Of a DNA stretch of 58,134 nt, positions 41,534 to 50,984 are shown in pieces (within the stretch, counting starts at the first letter, position 1; every line of letters starts with the position of its first letter). The notes beneath the pieces are model-generated. The model worked only from the letters and a program-made list of their open reading frames with translations, was not told where the DNA came from and made no database searches. The translations under genes and the position numbers were made by a program. The DNA comes from Planctomycetota bacterium (GTDB taxonomy: Bacteria > Planctomycetota > Phycisphaerae > SM23-33), in NCBI GenBank assembly GCA_030635145.1, contig DAOVZK010000008.1:1-58134 (forward strand). Reading direction: 5' to 3'.

Positions 41534-44023
41534 TTACATCTCGCGGTCGATGTCATTTTTCGGAGCGGGTTTTTTAAGTTTTTTCTGCTTTTCCAGTTCC
41601 TGCTCTATCTGGATATCTCGCATTTTTTTCATGACTTCTATCTGATGCGACCGCAGGAAGGCCTTGGCCATGGTGTTGACGAGTTTGCTTTTGTCGAGCA
41701 GGTAGATTTTGATCAGCTGCATTCTGCCTTTGGTGTCGGAACCGCCGATCAGCTCGGCCATCCGGAATCGCACATACTCGCTGGGGTCTTCCACAATTAC
41801 GCCAAGAGCGTTGAGAATTTCCGGATCAAGATCCACATCGCCCAGCGACGCGACCATCTCGCCCCGAACGACGGGCTCCTTGTCCTTAATCGCCAACCCG
41901 AGCAATCCCAGCAGGGCGGGTTTGTTTAAGGCATTTCTCAACAATGTTGGGGCTGCGGTTTTCTTTTGCGCCACGAGTCTTTCATATCCCAGCATTGCGG
42001 CGATTCGTCGGGCGGCGATCATGCGTGTGATAATTTGCTCGCTGTCGAGCATCGCCGGAATCTGCTGCATCGCCTGAGTATAGGCATCGGATGTGTTTTT
42101 GGAGATCAAACCGACTCGCCGAATGATAATGGGGGCGGGGTTCAGCAGTGGCTGCTGGGCGATGACGGTGTCGCGATATTCGAGCGGCGAGGCCAGGCCT
42201 TGAACCTGCAAATTGATCGTCGCCAGCGGATTGTCCTGTAAAAATTTCTCGAGCGAACCCGCGTCCAGCCGAACAATTGTTGAAATTGTTTCACCCGGGG
42301 CAAGATATCGCGGAGCCTGCCAGGCCGCGACCGGCAACGCCAAAAATTCCGTTGTATCGTTGCCGACGGTTTTGGCAACGAAGCCCAGCCGTTGCGAAAT
42401 GACGCCCTGTCGCCCGACCTTGATCGGCAGCTGCCCCGTGTTGATCGCCGTGACCTTAACGTGAATCGGTTCGCCAACCGTAAACGACTGCGCCGTCGGA
42501 GTGACTGAGATTTTCAGATACTCCTGCGGGGTCAAAGCAAGTTTTACAACCTCGGGGTTGATGTCATCGATCAGCCCCTTGAGTTCTTTTGCTTCCGGGG
42601 TGAGGGTGACGGTAATCTTGTGCTTAGCAGCCAGCCGCCTGAGCTTGCGATATGCCAACCCGCTGTGAGTGAGCTTCAGGCCCATGCGAAGATATTTTTC
42701 ACCGTTGGCGGCGTCGCCGGTATTGTAAAAGTAGTTCGACAGATACGCCGCCGGTAGCGAATGCTTTTCTGCGAGCGGGGCAAGCAGCTTACCTCCATCT
42801 TTCTGGGGCGTTTTTTCGTTGAGTTGGGCGATACCGATCAGGGCGTCGAGGCCCTCACCGCTGGCACCGTAAAGTTTTGCCTTTCGAGCGTATTGCAGCG
42901 CCTGCTGGGGGCGATTTGTCGCTAGCATGTAATACCACCCGATCATTTCGGCGGGGTGGGCGGCGGCGGGAGATTGTTTGGGTTTGTCCTGCTCGTTTTT
43001 GTCGAGGTTCTCGTCGATGATTACCTTTGTGAGCTCCATTTCGTATTTTTGAAGTAGCGATGCTTCCAACGCGGTAATTTTCGGGTTATGCCTCTCAAGC
43101 CCGTCGTCCCTGTAGGCCTCGAGCATGAGCGACTCGAATTCCTCCACGCTCTTTAAGGTTTTTTCGAGTGAGGAAAATATCTGAATCGCCCGGGCGGGTT
43201 TTCCGGCGTCGAGCATGGCGTTGAGGTATGCGTTGGCAAACGGAATGACACCCACTTGCGGGGCTGTCGAATACCACACATCCCACGCCAAGCCGTACAT
43301 CTTTACCGCCTGGTCCGCCAACCCCAGTTTGGCTAGGATGGCGGCGAGTTCGCTGGCGACCATCCAGTCGCGCGGATTTCCTCGCAGCAGCAGCAACATG
43401 GTTTGAACTTTCAGCTTGTCGGATGGATTGTCGGTCAGCTCGATTTTGCTCAGCAGCGCCGGTTCGTTCAGAGGGTCAAGTTGCAGCGCTTTGTCGAGGG
43501 CCTTCATGGCGAGGTCGTGATTGCCCCGACCCTGATAAACGCGGGCAAGTTCCATGGCGATTTCGCCGCGCAGCTCGGCGGGGATTTTGTCTTTCTCCAG
43601 CATCGCGGTAAGCAGGTCGATTCGCTGCGTGGCGGTGTTGAGCGAGTCGAGAGTAAATCGCAGCCATTGCAAGCCGGTCGTATAGTCGTTTGGGAATTCG
43701 TTGAGCTGCTTTTTGGCTTGGACGGCGGCGGACTTGAAGTCTCCGCATGTCTGGGACACGTCGCACAAAAATCGCTGCGCCCGCCAATTCGGCGAGTCGA
43801 GATACTCCAGATAATCTGCAATCGCCAGCACTCGCCCACCGCGCGCGACGGCATCGGGCGAATGGTACAAATCCACCGCCGACCACAACAGAGAGTTCGT
43901 CATCAGCGACTTGGTTATGTCCGCTTGTTTTACCGGGGTGGTGGTGTCGGCAGGTAGACTGCAGCAAAGCGACACGACAATTGCGATTACTACACCAATA
44001 GTCAACGAAGACATTTTCAACAC
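41534..44023 (-). CDS. Secreted TPR and HEAT repeat protein
   Basis: 829 aa, GTG start with AAGGAG 6 bases upstream. Signal peptide about 1-25. Residues about 60-240 hold TPR-like repeats (RGNHDLAMKALDKALQLDPLNEPAL is the clearest). More helical repeats lie around 350-480. A beta-rich segment (about 510-640) with SFTVGEPIHVKVTAINTGQLPIKVG looks like an Ig-type or CARDB-like domain. A C-terminal HEAT part follows (about 690-790: GEMVASLGDVDLDPEILNALGVIVEDPSEYVRFRMAELIG) and a charged Lys-rich end. Probably a periplasmic scaffold. It sits between a PDZ protein and a membrane protein in one operon. Confidence 0.8.
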   Translation of the reverse strand: MLKMSSLTIGVVIAIVVSLCCSLPADTTTPVKQADITKSLMTNSLLWSAVDLYHSPDAVARGGRVLAIADYLEYLDSPNWRAQRFLCDVSQTCGDFKSAAVQAKKQLNEFPNDYTTGLQWLRFTLDSLNTATQRIDLLTAMLEKDKIPAELRGEIAMELARVYQGRGNHDLAMKALDKALQLDPLNEPALLSKIELTDNPSDKLKVQTMLLLLRGNPRDWMVASELAAILAKLGLADQAVKMYGLAWDVWYSTAPQVGVIPFANAYLNAMLDAGKPARAIQIFSSLEKTLKSVEEFESLMLEAYRDDGLERHNPKITALEASLLQKYEMELTKVIIDENLDKNEQDKPKQSPAAAHPAEMIGWYYMLATNRPQQALQYARKAKLYGASGEGLDALIGIAQLNEKTPQKDGGKLLAPLAEKHSLPAAYLSNYFYNTGDAANGEKYLRMGLKLTHSGLAYRKLRRLAAKHKITVTLTPEAKELKGLIDDINPEVVKLALTPQEYLKISVTPTAQSFTVGEPIHVKVTAINTGQLPIKVGRQGVISQRLGFVAKTVGNDTTEFLALPVAAWQAPRYLAPGETISTIVRLDAGSLEKFLQDNPLATINLQVQGLASPLEYRDTVIAQQPLLNPAPIIIRRVGLISKNTSDAYTQAMQQIPAMLDSEQIITRMIAARRIAAMLGYERLVAQKKTAAPTLLRNALNKPALLGLLGLAIKDKEPVVRGEMVASLGDVDLDPEILNALGVIVEDPSEYVRFRMAELIGGSDTKGRMQLIKIYLLDKSKLVNTMAKAFLRSHQIEVMKKMRDIQIEQELEKQKKLKKPAPKNDIDREM

Positions 44024-44070
44024 GGTAGACTCCTTTCACCAGATCGCCATGATGTAGCGATAACTACGTG

Positions 44071-45459
44071 CTATTTCGGATTTTTCACAGTCAGCGGGAC
44101 TCGATCTTCTCCACGCTGTACCACGAAGAGTATATCTGATCCAGGTTTCTGTGCTAATGCTTTCTCGATGAGTTCTTCAAACTCTTTAACATTCTTGACA
44201 GGGCGGGCGCTTACCATGGTAATCAAGTCGCCCCGTTGAATTTGACTTTTGGCAGCTGGGGATTTCGGCATTACACCCAGCACCAGCAGTCCGTCAACTC
44301 CCGCTGACGGGTCATTACCAATGTGCTTATCCAACATTACCTTTTCGCGGACAAGCAATCCGAGTTTCTTGTTGAAAAACTGCTTAGCACGTGATGGTAG
44401 TGTGGGAGTTTCCTCCAGCTTTAACTTCACAGTTTCCTGACGATCGTTCCTGAAGATTCCCAGCTGAATCTCAGACCCGATGGGCAATCGCATGAGCAGC
44501 CTGTTGAACTCGGCGGCGGTTAATTGAGGGTTACCGAGATTGGGCAGCAGTTTGCCGTTTAGCGACATCACGATATCACCGTTTTTCAGCCCGGCGTTGG
44601 CGGCGGCCTGACCGGGAATGACCTGGTCGAGCATCAACGCGGGAGTCGTAATGCCTTTAATCTCGGCGAGATCCTTGGAAAGCGGAGTAAAAGCGACAAC
44701 CCCAATCCACGGGAGTTTGCGGGTTTTACCGTCCTGGGGAATCCGGGACAGGATGTACGCGAATTCTTCGACGGGGATAAACGTCATCCCCAGCGATTCG
44801 TTTCGCAGACGCATCGGAGCGGTTCGGCCTTTGATCCTCGCCTGATATATATCGAACGGTTGCCTGCTGACGATGCCGATGGCCCGCATTTTTGCGTCGA
44901 ACACCACCGACCCTAAAGAACCCAGCTCGCCACCCGTGACGGTTAATCGTTTACCCGGGGCGTAGGTTATCGAGGAGATGTATCCGGTTCCAAGTTTCGG
45001 TGACAGTTGGGCATCTACCTGATTAATACCGAACGAAACAACCTGCGAACCGAGCGTGAGTTTCGAATTTTTGACGAAGGCAATCGGGTTCCAGTCGCGT
45101 TTTTCCTCCGCCTGAATGAAGCTCATCTGCGTGGCCGGGTCTATCCCCAGCAGCTTGGCCTTGATTCGCGTATGGTCTGCCCCGGGTAAGATGATTTTGA
45201 TATCCTTAATGGTGTCGGGGCGTGTCTGAGGCGAGATCGAAGGGGTCATGAACCAGCCGTTGTCGGCGATGCAGACGCCAATACCGACCTGGGATTGAGA
45301 TGAAACCACGCCTTCGACTGTCCAGCTGATAACGACGACGGAGCCTTTGGCTTTTTTGGCGACGCCCTGTAGCAATGTCTGGGTTTCGTCGGCAAGCAGC
45401 CCTGGGCACATTGCTCCCAGCATCAACAACATCGTGATTATTTTTTTCGTTGCATTCAT
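44071..45459 (-). CDS. Secreted PDZ protein with a degenerate trypsin-like domain (DegP-like pseudoprotease)
   Basis: 462 aa with signal peptide (about 1-23). Residues 30-230 follow the HtrA/DegP protease plan (GIGVCIADNGWFMTP in place of GSGFII..G.ILTN), but the catalytic His region is lost, and the GNSGGP serine loop reads GELGSLGSVV, so it should be proteolytically inactive. Two PDZ domains follow (about 250-345 with PALMLDQVIPGQAAANAGLKNGDIVMSLNG; about 365-455 with LGVMPKSPAAKSQIQRGDLITMVSARPV). It could be a periplasmic chaperone or adaptor. GGGAGACTTAGG precedes the ATG. It lies between lgt and the TPR gene. Confidence 0.85.
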   Translation of the reverse strand: MNATKKIITMLLMLGAMCPGLLADETQTLLQGVAKKAKGSVVVISWTVEGVVSSQSQVGIGVCIADNGWFMTPSISPQTRPDTIKDIKIILPGADHTRIKAKLLGIDPATQMSFIQAEEKRDWNPIAFVKNSKLTLGSQVVSFGINQVDAQLSPKLGTGYISSITYAPGKRLTVTGGELGSLGSVVFDAKMRAIGIVSRQPFDIYQARIKGRTAPMRLRNESLGMTFIPVEEFAYILSRIPQDGKTRKLPWIGVVAFTPLSKDLAEIKGITTPALMLDQVIPGQAAANAGLKNGDIVMSLNGKLLPNLGNPQLTAAEFNRLLMRLPIGSEIQLGIFRNDRQETVKLKLEETPTLPSRAKQFFNKKLGLLVREKVMLDKHIGNDPSAGVDGLLVLGVMPKSPAAKSQIQRGDLITMVSARPVKNVKEFEELIEKALAQKPGSDILFVVQRGEDRVPLTVKNPK

Positions 45460-45509
45460 CCTAAGTCTCCCGTCATGTAACTGATTTAAGTTGTTTGCGC
45501 GGACGTGGG

Positions 45510-46910
45510 TCAGCGGTTGGTTTTTTGCAGGCGTCGTTCGGCGGCGGCGGGTCCGGCGGAGGCTGGTCGGCGATCAAACCATAACCACATGAGAATACCG
45601 GCGGCGACCATGAAAATCGCGCTGATCTGGTTATGTGTCCAGTTTCCATGAATGACATTCAGCGGGTCGTCGTCGCGGATGGATTCCAGCATAAACCGTG
45701 TGGGCGGATACAGCATCAGCATCAGCGCGAAAACCTGCCCCTCACGCCATCGATGCCGATAAAACAAACCCAGCAACCCGGCGAGAATCAAAGCGTTGGC
45801 GATCCCCAGAACCTGTGCCGGTTTGCGAGGATTGCTCCACTGGTTGCCCAGCACTTCGTAAAGATCGGCCTGCAAATAGGCGCTAGCCTTGTCGTAGTCG
45901 AGTTGTTTGTCGGGCGTTTGCAGCGAGGCCTGTCGCGAAAGAGCCTTTTCGCGGGCTGTGAGATACGCCATCGCCTCTTCGAAGCTTAATCGTGTTTCGA
46001 TGCGAGGGTCGGTGGCGATGGCAAACTGGATTGCCTCGTTCCACACCTCGCTGCCGCGCAGAAATCCGGTTCCGTCGCGCCGGGCGGTTTCCCATTGCTG
46101 CTTGCTGATTTTACCGTCGTAGTCGGAGATATGGTCGAAAAGTTTTTTCGCCTCGGCGGTCGGCATCTGCGTGATGGTGAGCTGGTCGTTGGTGAGTTTT
46201 CCGTGCAGCTGTGTTACGGGCAAAATTCCCAGACGCTGCGAACCGTGCCCGTTTTCAAGATCGTAGTTGGGGTTGACGTACCTGCTGAGAAGTCGCTTGT
46301 CGGGGTGCACTTCGTTTTGCTGGTACTGGTGCGAATATGTCGGGCTCATCGTCTGCCCGCTGGAATACGGGCTGTCCGGGTTCCCGTCAAATTTCAGCAG
46401 CGGTTTGGAGATCATCGGAAACTTCATGCCCAGCGCCCAGTTTTCGCTGCAAGGCCCGCCCCAGCAACATCCGTTAAGCGTGCAACCCATTCGCCCGAAG
46501 GCAAGCCCGATCATCAAGCTCGGTGCCACGATGTCTAAAAATCGCCGCATGGGTAATTTGCTGATCCAAAGCGCCAGCAATACGAGCACTGCCCCGCCAG
46601 CTAGCCCGCCAAAGTAAATCAACCCACCAGACGTGACGTTGAAAATTTCGGAAAAACTCGCACCCGGTGCAGAATATGTGTCCCAGTGCTTAAATACATA
46701 CGCCAACCGCGCCCCGACAACCCCGCCCAAAAGCGCCAGCATCCCTATATACGTGATACTGTCAGGATATTCACCTGCCCGCTTGGCCCGCCATCGAGCA
46801 AACAAAATCGCGGTCAAAAATCCGCAAACCAGCATCAACCCATAACCAAATACCCGCAACGGAATATCCAGAAAAGGCAGTGTTCCGAAATCAAAAATTA
46901 TCTGTTTCAT
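45510..46910 (-). CDS. lgt: Prolipoprotein diacylglyceryl transferase with large insertion
   Basis: 466 aa against the usual 260-300. It attaches diacylglycerol to the lipobox Cys of prolipoproteins in the inner membrane. The first half matches Lgt: GYGLMLVCGFL, GGVVGARLAYV, SGGLIYFGGLAGG (most Lgt have GGMSFHGG) and FGRMGCTLNGCCWGGPC, which replaces the common GRxGNFIN. About 200 residues (around 165-375) of soluble, charged sequence are inserted before the C-terminal helices (YPPTRFMLESIRDDD). The insert contains FDHISDYDGKISKQQW, which looks like a degenerate EF-hand loop. It is the first gene of an envelope operon, which suits a lipoprotein-rich cell. Confidence 0.92.
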   Translation of the reverse strand: MKQIIFDFGTLPFLDIPLRVFGYGLMLVCGFLTAILFARWRAKRAGEYPDSITYIGMLALLGGVVGARLAYVFKHWDTYSAPGASFSEIFNVTSGGLIYFGGLAGGAVLVLLALWISKLPMRRFLDIVAPSLMIGLAFGRMGCTLNGCCWGGPCSENWALGMKFPMISKPLLKFDGNPDSPYSSGQTMSPTYSHQYQQNEVHPDKRLLSRYVNPNYDLENGHGSQRLGILPVTQLHGKLTNDQLTITQMPTAEAKKLFDHISDYDGKISKQQWETARRDGTGFLRGSEVWNEAIQFAIATDPRIETRLSFEEAMAYLTAREKALSRQASLQTPDKQLDYDKASAYLQADLYEVLGNQWSNPRKPAQVLGIANALILAGLLGLFYRHRWREGQVFALMLMLYPPTRFMLESIRDDDPLNVIHGNWTHNQISAIFMVAAGILMWLWFDRRPASAGPAAAERRLQKTNR

Positions 46911-46942
46911 TTTATTTTAAAAAAGACTCAAAAAAGATGTAG

Positions 46943-47018
46943 TCATTCACGCAAAAATTTAGGCAGGATCACAGGATAGGATATGGGTTAAAAAAATCCA
47001 GTTAATCAGGTTAATCAG
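46943..47018. repeat. Partial copy of the 180-bp dispersed element
   Basis: Left portion only: GTCATTCACGCAAAAATTTA, GGCAGGATCACAGGATAGG and AATCCAGTTAATCAGGTTAATC, matching 20563-20640 with a few differences. It lies between lgt and panD. Confidence 0.75.
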
Positions 47019-47020
47019 CT

Positions 47021-47377
47021 CTAAAGGACCTCGGAGACTGTATTTTTTTCGCCGATAAGCACAACCCCGGGTTTGTAGTCGCGTGCTTCTTCGTGCGATC
47101 CGTATCCAAAAGCCATAATTATAACCTCATCTCCGACATCAACCAACCGCGCCGCAGCCCCGTTGATGCAGATGACTCCACTGCCAGGGTCGCCCTCGAA
47201 AACATACGTTTCGAAGCGTTGCCCGTCGCTCATATCGGCAACGAGAACGTGCTCCCCGGGTAATATCCCGGAGGCGTCCAATAAATTTTTGTCAATGGTG
47301 ATGGAACCGACGTAGTCGACGCAGGCTTCGGTGACGACGGCCCGATGAATTTTTGCACGTAAAAATTTTAGCAGCAT
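47021..47377 (-). CDS. panD: Aspartate 1-decarboxylase proenzyme
   Basis: 118 aa, normal size. It makes beta-alanine for pantothenate. The self-cleavage site is YVGSITID, cut between G24 and S25 to create the pyruvoyl group. K9 (AKIH), Arg/Tyr of the pocket (RFETYVFEG) and the NGAAARL block are present. AGGTG lies before the ATG. It is transcribed toward lgt, 110 bp away. Confidence 0.96.
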   Translation of the reverse strand: MLLKFLRAKIHRAVVTEACVDYVGSITIDKNLLDASGILPGEHVLVADMSDGQRFETYVFEGDPGSGVICINGAAARLVDVGDEVIIMAFGYGSHEEARDYKPGVVLIGEKNTVSEVL

Positions 47378-47938
47378 GATGCACCTGTATCCGATAAAAA
47401 CCCGACTAAAAAACTTGCCCGTCTGCCTTACTCGCAGGCCGCAACGAGCACCCGATTGTAAGGTGTTAAGGATTTAGCGTCCATGCAAAACATGGAATTT
47501 CCGCGAATACTCGGTTGAAGGATGATCCTTAGGCTTGAATTTTTGGTGGAAATCGCTATGATTTGGCGGTCTGCTTACTTAGGTGACCATTCACACGAAA
47601 ATTTTGACAGGATAACAGGATAAGATATAGGCTAAAAAATCCTGTTAATCAGGATTAATTTACAGAGGAATTTATATTCTTTGCGAGGTTGTTTGCAGTT
47701 AGTAGCTTTTATTCTGGTTTTCTTTTTAATAATTCATAGTTAATCCTGTAATCCTGTCAAACAAAAATAAGATAGCTTGATTAACAGGAAAAAGAGCGTG
47801 AGCGCTTACTTAGAGCGTCTTACAAATGACTCTGATCTTGAAATTTGGTTGTATGCATGCAAATCCTGTTGGGCTGGGCGAACGTTCGTACTTGTCCGAT
47901 AGCGTGTTCTGCGGGCGTGCACCAGGGAGATAAATAAA
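47378..47938. other. 560-bp spacer between panD and the SurA-like gene, with a dispersed repeat
   Basis: No gene seen. It must contain divergent promoters. The repeat at 47583-47760 occupies its centre. The rest shows nothing I can name. Confidence 0.5.
47583..47760. repeat. Full copy of the 180-bp dispersed element
   Basis: Closely matches 20561-20740 from ACCATTCAC to the end. The terminal parts TTGACAGGATAACAGGAT and ATCCTGTAATCCTGTCAA are inverted copies, so it is a MITE-like unit, not a simple duplication. Confidence 0.82.
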
Positions 47939-50029
47939 ATGGCATTTAAGTTTTTTCGCAAACGTCAAAAGCTGATTTTCGTCATCATGGTGTTGCTGAT
48001 GGTCAGTTTTCTGATCGGATACCAAGGTCTGTCGATGTTTTTCAAGCCCGCGCCTCACGGCGAGAAGCTGGTGGGCAAGGCCCCGGACTTCGAAATCACC
48101 TACGACATGCTCAATCAAGCCAATTCGGATTTGTCACTGCTTAGAAAGATGGCGATGGGATTCGGATTTAGAAGTGAACAGTGGGTAGCGTTTACCGTAC
48201 TTACCAATGGCCAGGATAGTTCCGACGCTCCATTAGAGTATATGATTTTGCTGGAAGCGGCAAAGCAGCAGGGAGTTGGGGTGACGGACAGGGAAATCGA
48301 TCAGGCCATCGCCCAGATGGACATGAACGGCTCGATGGGTGGTGGGCGAGTTCTGTTTAACTGGAAGGCCCTGGCCAAACAGCTCCGCGAAGGGTCAGGC
48401 CAAATCACCGAAACAAAACTCCGCGGGGTGCTAGCGCGATGGTTGGTGGTTTTCAAGGCCTATCGTGAAGCGAATCCGACAATAGCTCCCAGCAACACGC
48501 AGGTGATGCGAACTTACCGCGATACCAAAGAGCAAATCGCCTTGCTGACGTGTACGCTCCCCGCCAGCAAATTTGCCGGCAAGCCCGATAAAAATAAAGC
48601 TTCAGCCCTGCCCGACGAAAAAAAGATCGCCGAACATTTTGCCAAGTATAAGAACCGCCAGCCCAACGAATACGCCGGGGTTGAAGATTTCCCCTTCGGT
48701 TATCGCAGCTTACCGAAAGCTGACATCGCGTACATTATCATTAACAGCGCCGCCATTACCAGCGGAACACCAAATGACAAAACCCCCGCCGATATGCAAG
48801 CTACCACAGCGGGCGACCTGGATCGTACGATTGCGAAGCTGTCGGAAAAAGACAGCGGCGTAGCGGTGGGCGATGTTATGAGCAAGGCCGTCGAGGAGCA
48901 GACGATTTCCGCCGACAATCTGCTGAACCGGAAAGTTCTGCTGATTTCCATCGACAAGCTTCCGCTGGACAAAGCCATGAAGGTTCTCGCAGGGCAGGCG
49001 GCTCCGACGATCGACAAAATCTGCTTCCCCGCGGGACAGTACGGAGATATCAAAATCGACCCGGAGACTAAGGTGTCGATTTCGGCACGCAATACTACCG
49101 TCGCCAAGGTGCTCGAAGACATCACCAAGCAGCTGTCCAAGGATAAGGGTAAAAAAATGCCGAAAATCTCATGGGCCTGCTGCAAAGGGTTCAACAACGT
49201 TTTGTTCCCGGTTGCGGGTGTGAGATTCTTCCCGGTGACAGCTGGTAAGACTGGGCTTAAAACGCAGGAGCAACTCAAGGCCGACACACTTATCGCAACA
49301 ACTTATCGGCAATCACCTGAAGTTCGAGGCGTTCTCGCGGGATTTCCCCAATACGCCCAGGCGATCAATCCTCGCGCACCGTGGAAAGTCGGCCAACCGA
49401 CGCCTCCGGTAGGGGCAACGCTGGATGGGAAAAATGTTGAGCTTCGATGGCGTTTGACGCAGGTTCAGCCCAGCCAAAGCCCCAAAGAACTTACCCCGGA
49501 GCTTAAAGTTCGGGTTATCGCCGACCTCAAAAAAATCGCAGCCTATGACTTGGCTGTTGCGGCGGCGAAAAATGTTACAACTTTTGACGCCCTGACGAAG
49601 TTGGCGAAAGATCAGAAACTCAAAACCGTCGACACAGGATTTTTTGCTCGTCGGACTTTTCAGCCCGGGAGATTTGGGGATAGGTACGTTTTTACGGAGC
49701 TTGATGTTTTGAACTTTAAAAATCCGGTAAGTAACGGATTTTTCATCAAAGAGGCTTTCGCGGAACTCTCTCCCAAGGATCTCGCCGAGTATGACAAGCA
49801 ATCGGCAAACGCGGTTGCTGTGGGTTTGCCCTGCGAGCTGAAAGTTGTGATAGCTGCGAGAGTCAACTTCCGCCCGGCGATGCGTGCCGCGTTTGAAAAG
49901 CACAAAGCCGAGCTTATCGAGGGAGTTATGCAACAGCAAAAAGCCGAAGCCTTGAGCGGTTGGTTTACGCTGGATAATGCAATGGAGCGATCGGATTTTG
50001 TGGACGAACGCCTCACCGCCGACGAATAA
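47939..50029 (+). CDS. SurA/PpiD-like membrane-anchored periplasmic protein
   Basis: 696 aa. An N-terminal membrane anchor (about 11-30, LIFVIMVLLMVSFLIGYQG) is followed by a SurA_N-type helical region (about 45-200: LEYMILLEAAKQQGVGVTDREIDQAI and LRGVLARWLVVFKAY), as in PpiD. A C-terminal helical part closes the protein. No intact parvulin PPIase domain could be recognised. Residues about 345-410 (VLAGQAAPTIDKICFP ... TVAKVLEDITKQLSKD) resemble secretin/TonB short N-terminal modules. It probably acts as a chaperone for exported proteins. AGGGAGAT precedes the ATG. Confidence 0.75.
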   Translation: MAFKFFRKRQKLIFVIMVLLMVSFLIGYQGLSMFFKPAPHGEKLVGKAPDFEITYDMLNQANSDLSLLRKMAMGFGFRSEQWVAFTVLTNGQDSSDAPLEYMILLEAAKQQGVGVTDREIDQAIAQMDMNGSMGGGRVLFNWKALAKQLREGSGQITETKLRGVLARWLVVFKAYREANPTIAPSNTQVMRTYRDTKEQIALLTCTLPASKFAGKPDKNKASALPDEKKIAEHFAKYKNRQPNEYAGVEDFPFGYRSLPKADIAYIIINSAAITSGTPNDKTPADMQATTAGDLDRTIAKLSEKDSGVAVGDVMSKAVEEQTISADNLLNRKVLLISIDKLPLDKAMKVLAGQAAPTIDKICFPAGQYGDIKIDPETKVSISARNTTVAKVLEDITKQLSKDKGKKMPKISWACCKGFNNVLFPVAGVRFFPVTAGKTGLKTQEQLKADTLIATTYRQSPEVRGVLAGFPQYAQAINPRAPWKVGQPTPPVGATLDGKNVELRWRLTQVQPSQSPKELTPELKVRVIADLKKIAAYDLAVAAAKNVTTFDALTKLAKDQKLKTVDTGFFARRTFQPGRFGDRYVFTELDVLNFKNPVSNGFFIKEAFAELSPKDLAEYDKQSANAVAVGLPCELKVVIAARVNFRPAMRAAFEKHKAELIEGVMQQQKAEALSGWFTLDNAMERSDFVDERLTADE

Positions 50030-50142
50030 TTTCGGTTGCCTGATGTCGACGGACCACTGCAAAACCGGATCTTTTGTAAAGGATTTGTAAAAGATTTGCG
50101 AAGGGTTTGTGAAAATAGCTTCGTTTTGAGTTACAAAGACAC

Positions 50143-50170
50143 TTGACAGATGGCAGGAAGTCGTTAAATT
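50143..50170 (+). promoter_or_regulatory. Candidate promoter of tRNA-Phe
   Basis: TTGACA (50143-50148), 16-bp spacer, TAAATT (50165-50170), 34 bp upstream of the tRNA. A small GAATTC-centred hairpin (TTTCCGAATTCGGAAA, 50183-50198) lies between. Confidence 0.6.
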
Positions 50171-50203
50171 AACTAACCCGTCTTTCCGAATTCGGAAAGG
50201 ATC

Positions 50204-50276
50204 GGCCAGGTAGCTCAGTTGGTAGAGCGCGGCCCTGAAAAGGCCGGCGTCGCTGGTTCAAGTCCAGTTCTGGCCA
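50204..50276 (+). tRNA. tRNA-Phe (anticodon GAA)
   Basis: 73 nt with a complete cloverleaf: acceptor GGCCAGG/TCTGGCC (one G-T pair), D stem GCTC/GAGC with AGTTGGTA loop, anticodon stem CGGCC/GGCCG with loop CTGAAAA (anticodon GAA), T arm GCTGG-TTCAAGT-CCAGT, discriminator A. CCA is not encoded. Confidence 0.97.
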
Positions 50277-50363
50277 TTTTTTGTAGTTGTGGTGCAAAAC
50301 TCGCCCAATGGCATGCACCGCTCGAATCTACACAGCAGAGTCCCCTCACTGCACCCCCGATAG

Positions 50364-50984
50364 TTACGCAGCTTTTGTTGTGCGCGGTAGACCAACACCC
50401 CTGGCACCGACCCAATCGACAATCAGCGGTGAGAGATTCGGATCGAATTGCGTTCCACTGCAGCGGTGCAGTTCGGAAACGACCCATTCGATTGGATACG
50501 GTTTTTTGTACGTGCGTGGAGTCAGCATTACGTCGACGGCGTCGACTAGATGGATAATTCGCGACATCAGCGGAATGTCTTCCCCGCGCAGCCGCCCGGG
50601 ATACCCACCGCCGTCCCATCGCTCGTGATGATATTTGATGATGTCCGCGGCCTGGTGAAAAAATTTATTCTGTTGAAGCATTCCCCACCCTTGCCGCGAG
50701 TGCCCCTGCATCTGCTGGAATTCCTCAGCTGTCAGCCTCGATGCTTTCGTGATGATATCCAGCGGAACGAAGAGCTTACCCACATCGTGCAGCATAGCAG
50801 ATGTGTGTAGCAATTCGATGTCAATGTGCAGGTTGGCAAACTCGGCAAATTCGATGGCGTAGCGGCCGACTCTTTCGCTGTGCTCACGCGTGTAGCTGTC
50901 CTTGGTGTCAAGGAACCTGAGAAAAACCCGCATTTCATTCATCACACTCAAAAAATCACTCCGTGCCCCTGATTTTAGGGTCAT
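50364..50984 (-). CDS. HD-GYP domain phosphodiesterase
   Basis: 206 aa, a stand-alone HD-GYP domain. It has HSERVGRYA, the HD pair LHDVGK, GHSRQGWGML, YHHERWDGGGYPGRLRGEDIP with GYP intact, and the Asp of HLVDAVDVMLTPRTYKKP. Such enzymes hydrolyse cyclic di-GMP or related cyclic dinucleotides, so this may link to pilus control. No receiver or sensor domain is attached. GAGG lies only 2 bases before the ATG, so the start is uncertain. Confidence 0.92.
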   Translation of the reverse strand: MTLKSGARSDFLSVMNEMRVFLRFLDTKDSYTREHSERVGRYAIEFAEFANLHIDIELLHTSAMLHDVGKLFVPLDIITKASRLTAEEFQQMQGHSRQGWGMLQQNKFFHQAADIIKYHHERWDGGGYPGRLRGEDIPLMSRIIHLVDAVDVMLTPRTYKKPYPIEWVVSELHRCSGTQFDPNLSPLIVDWVGARGVGLPRTTKAA

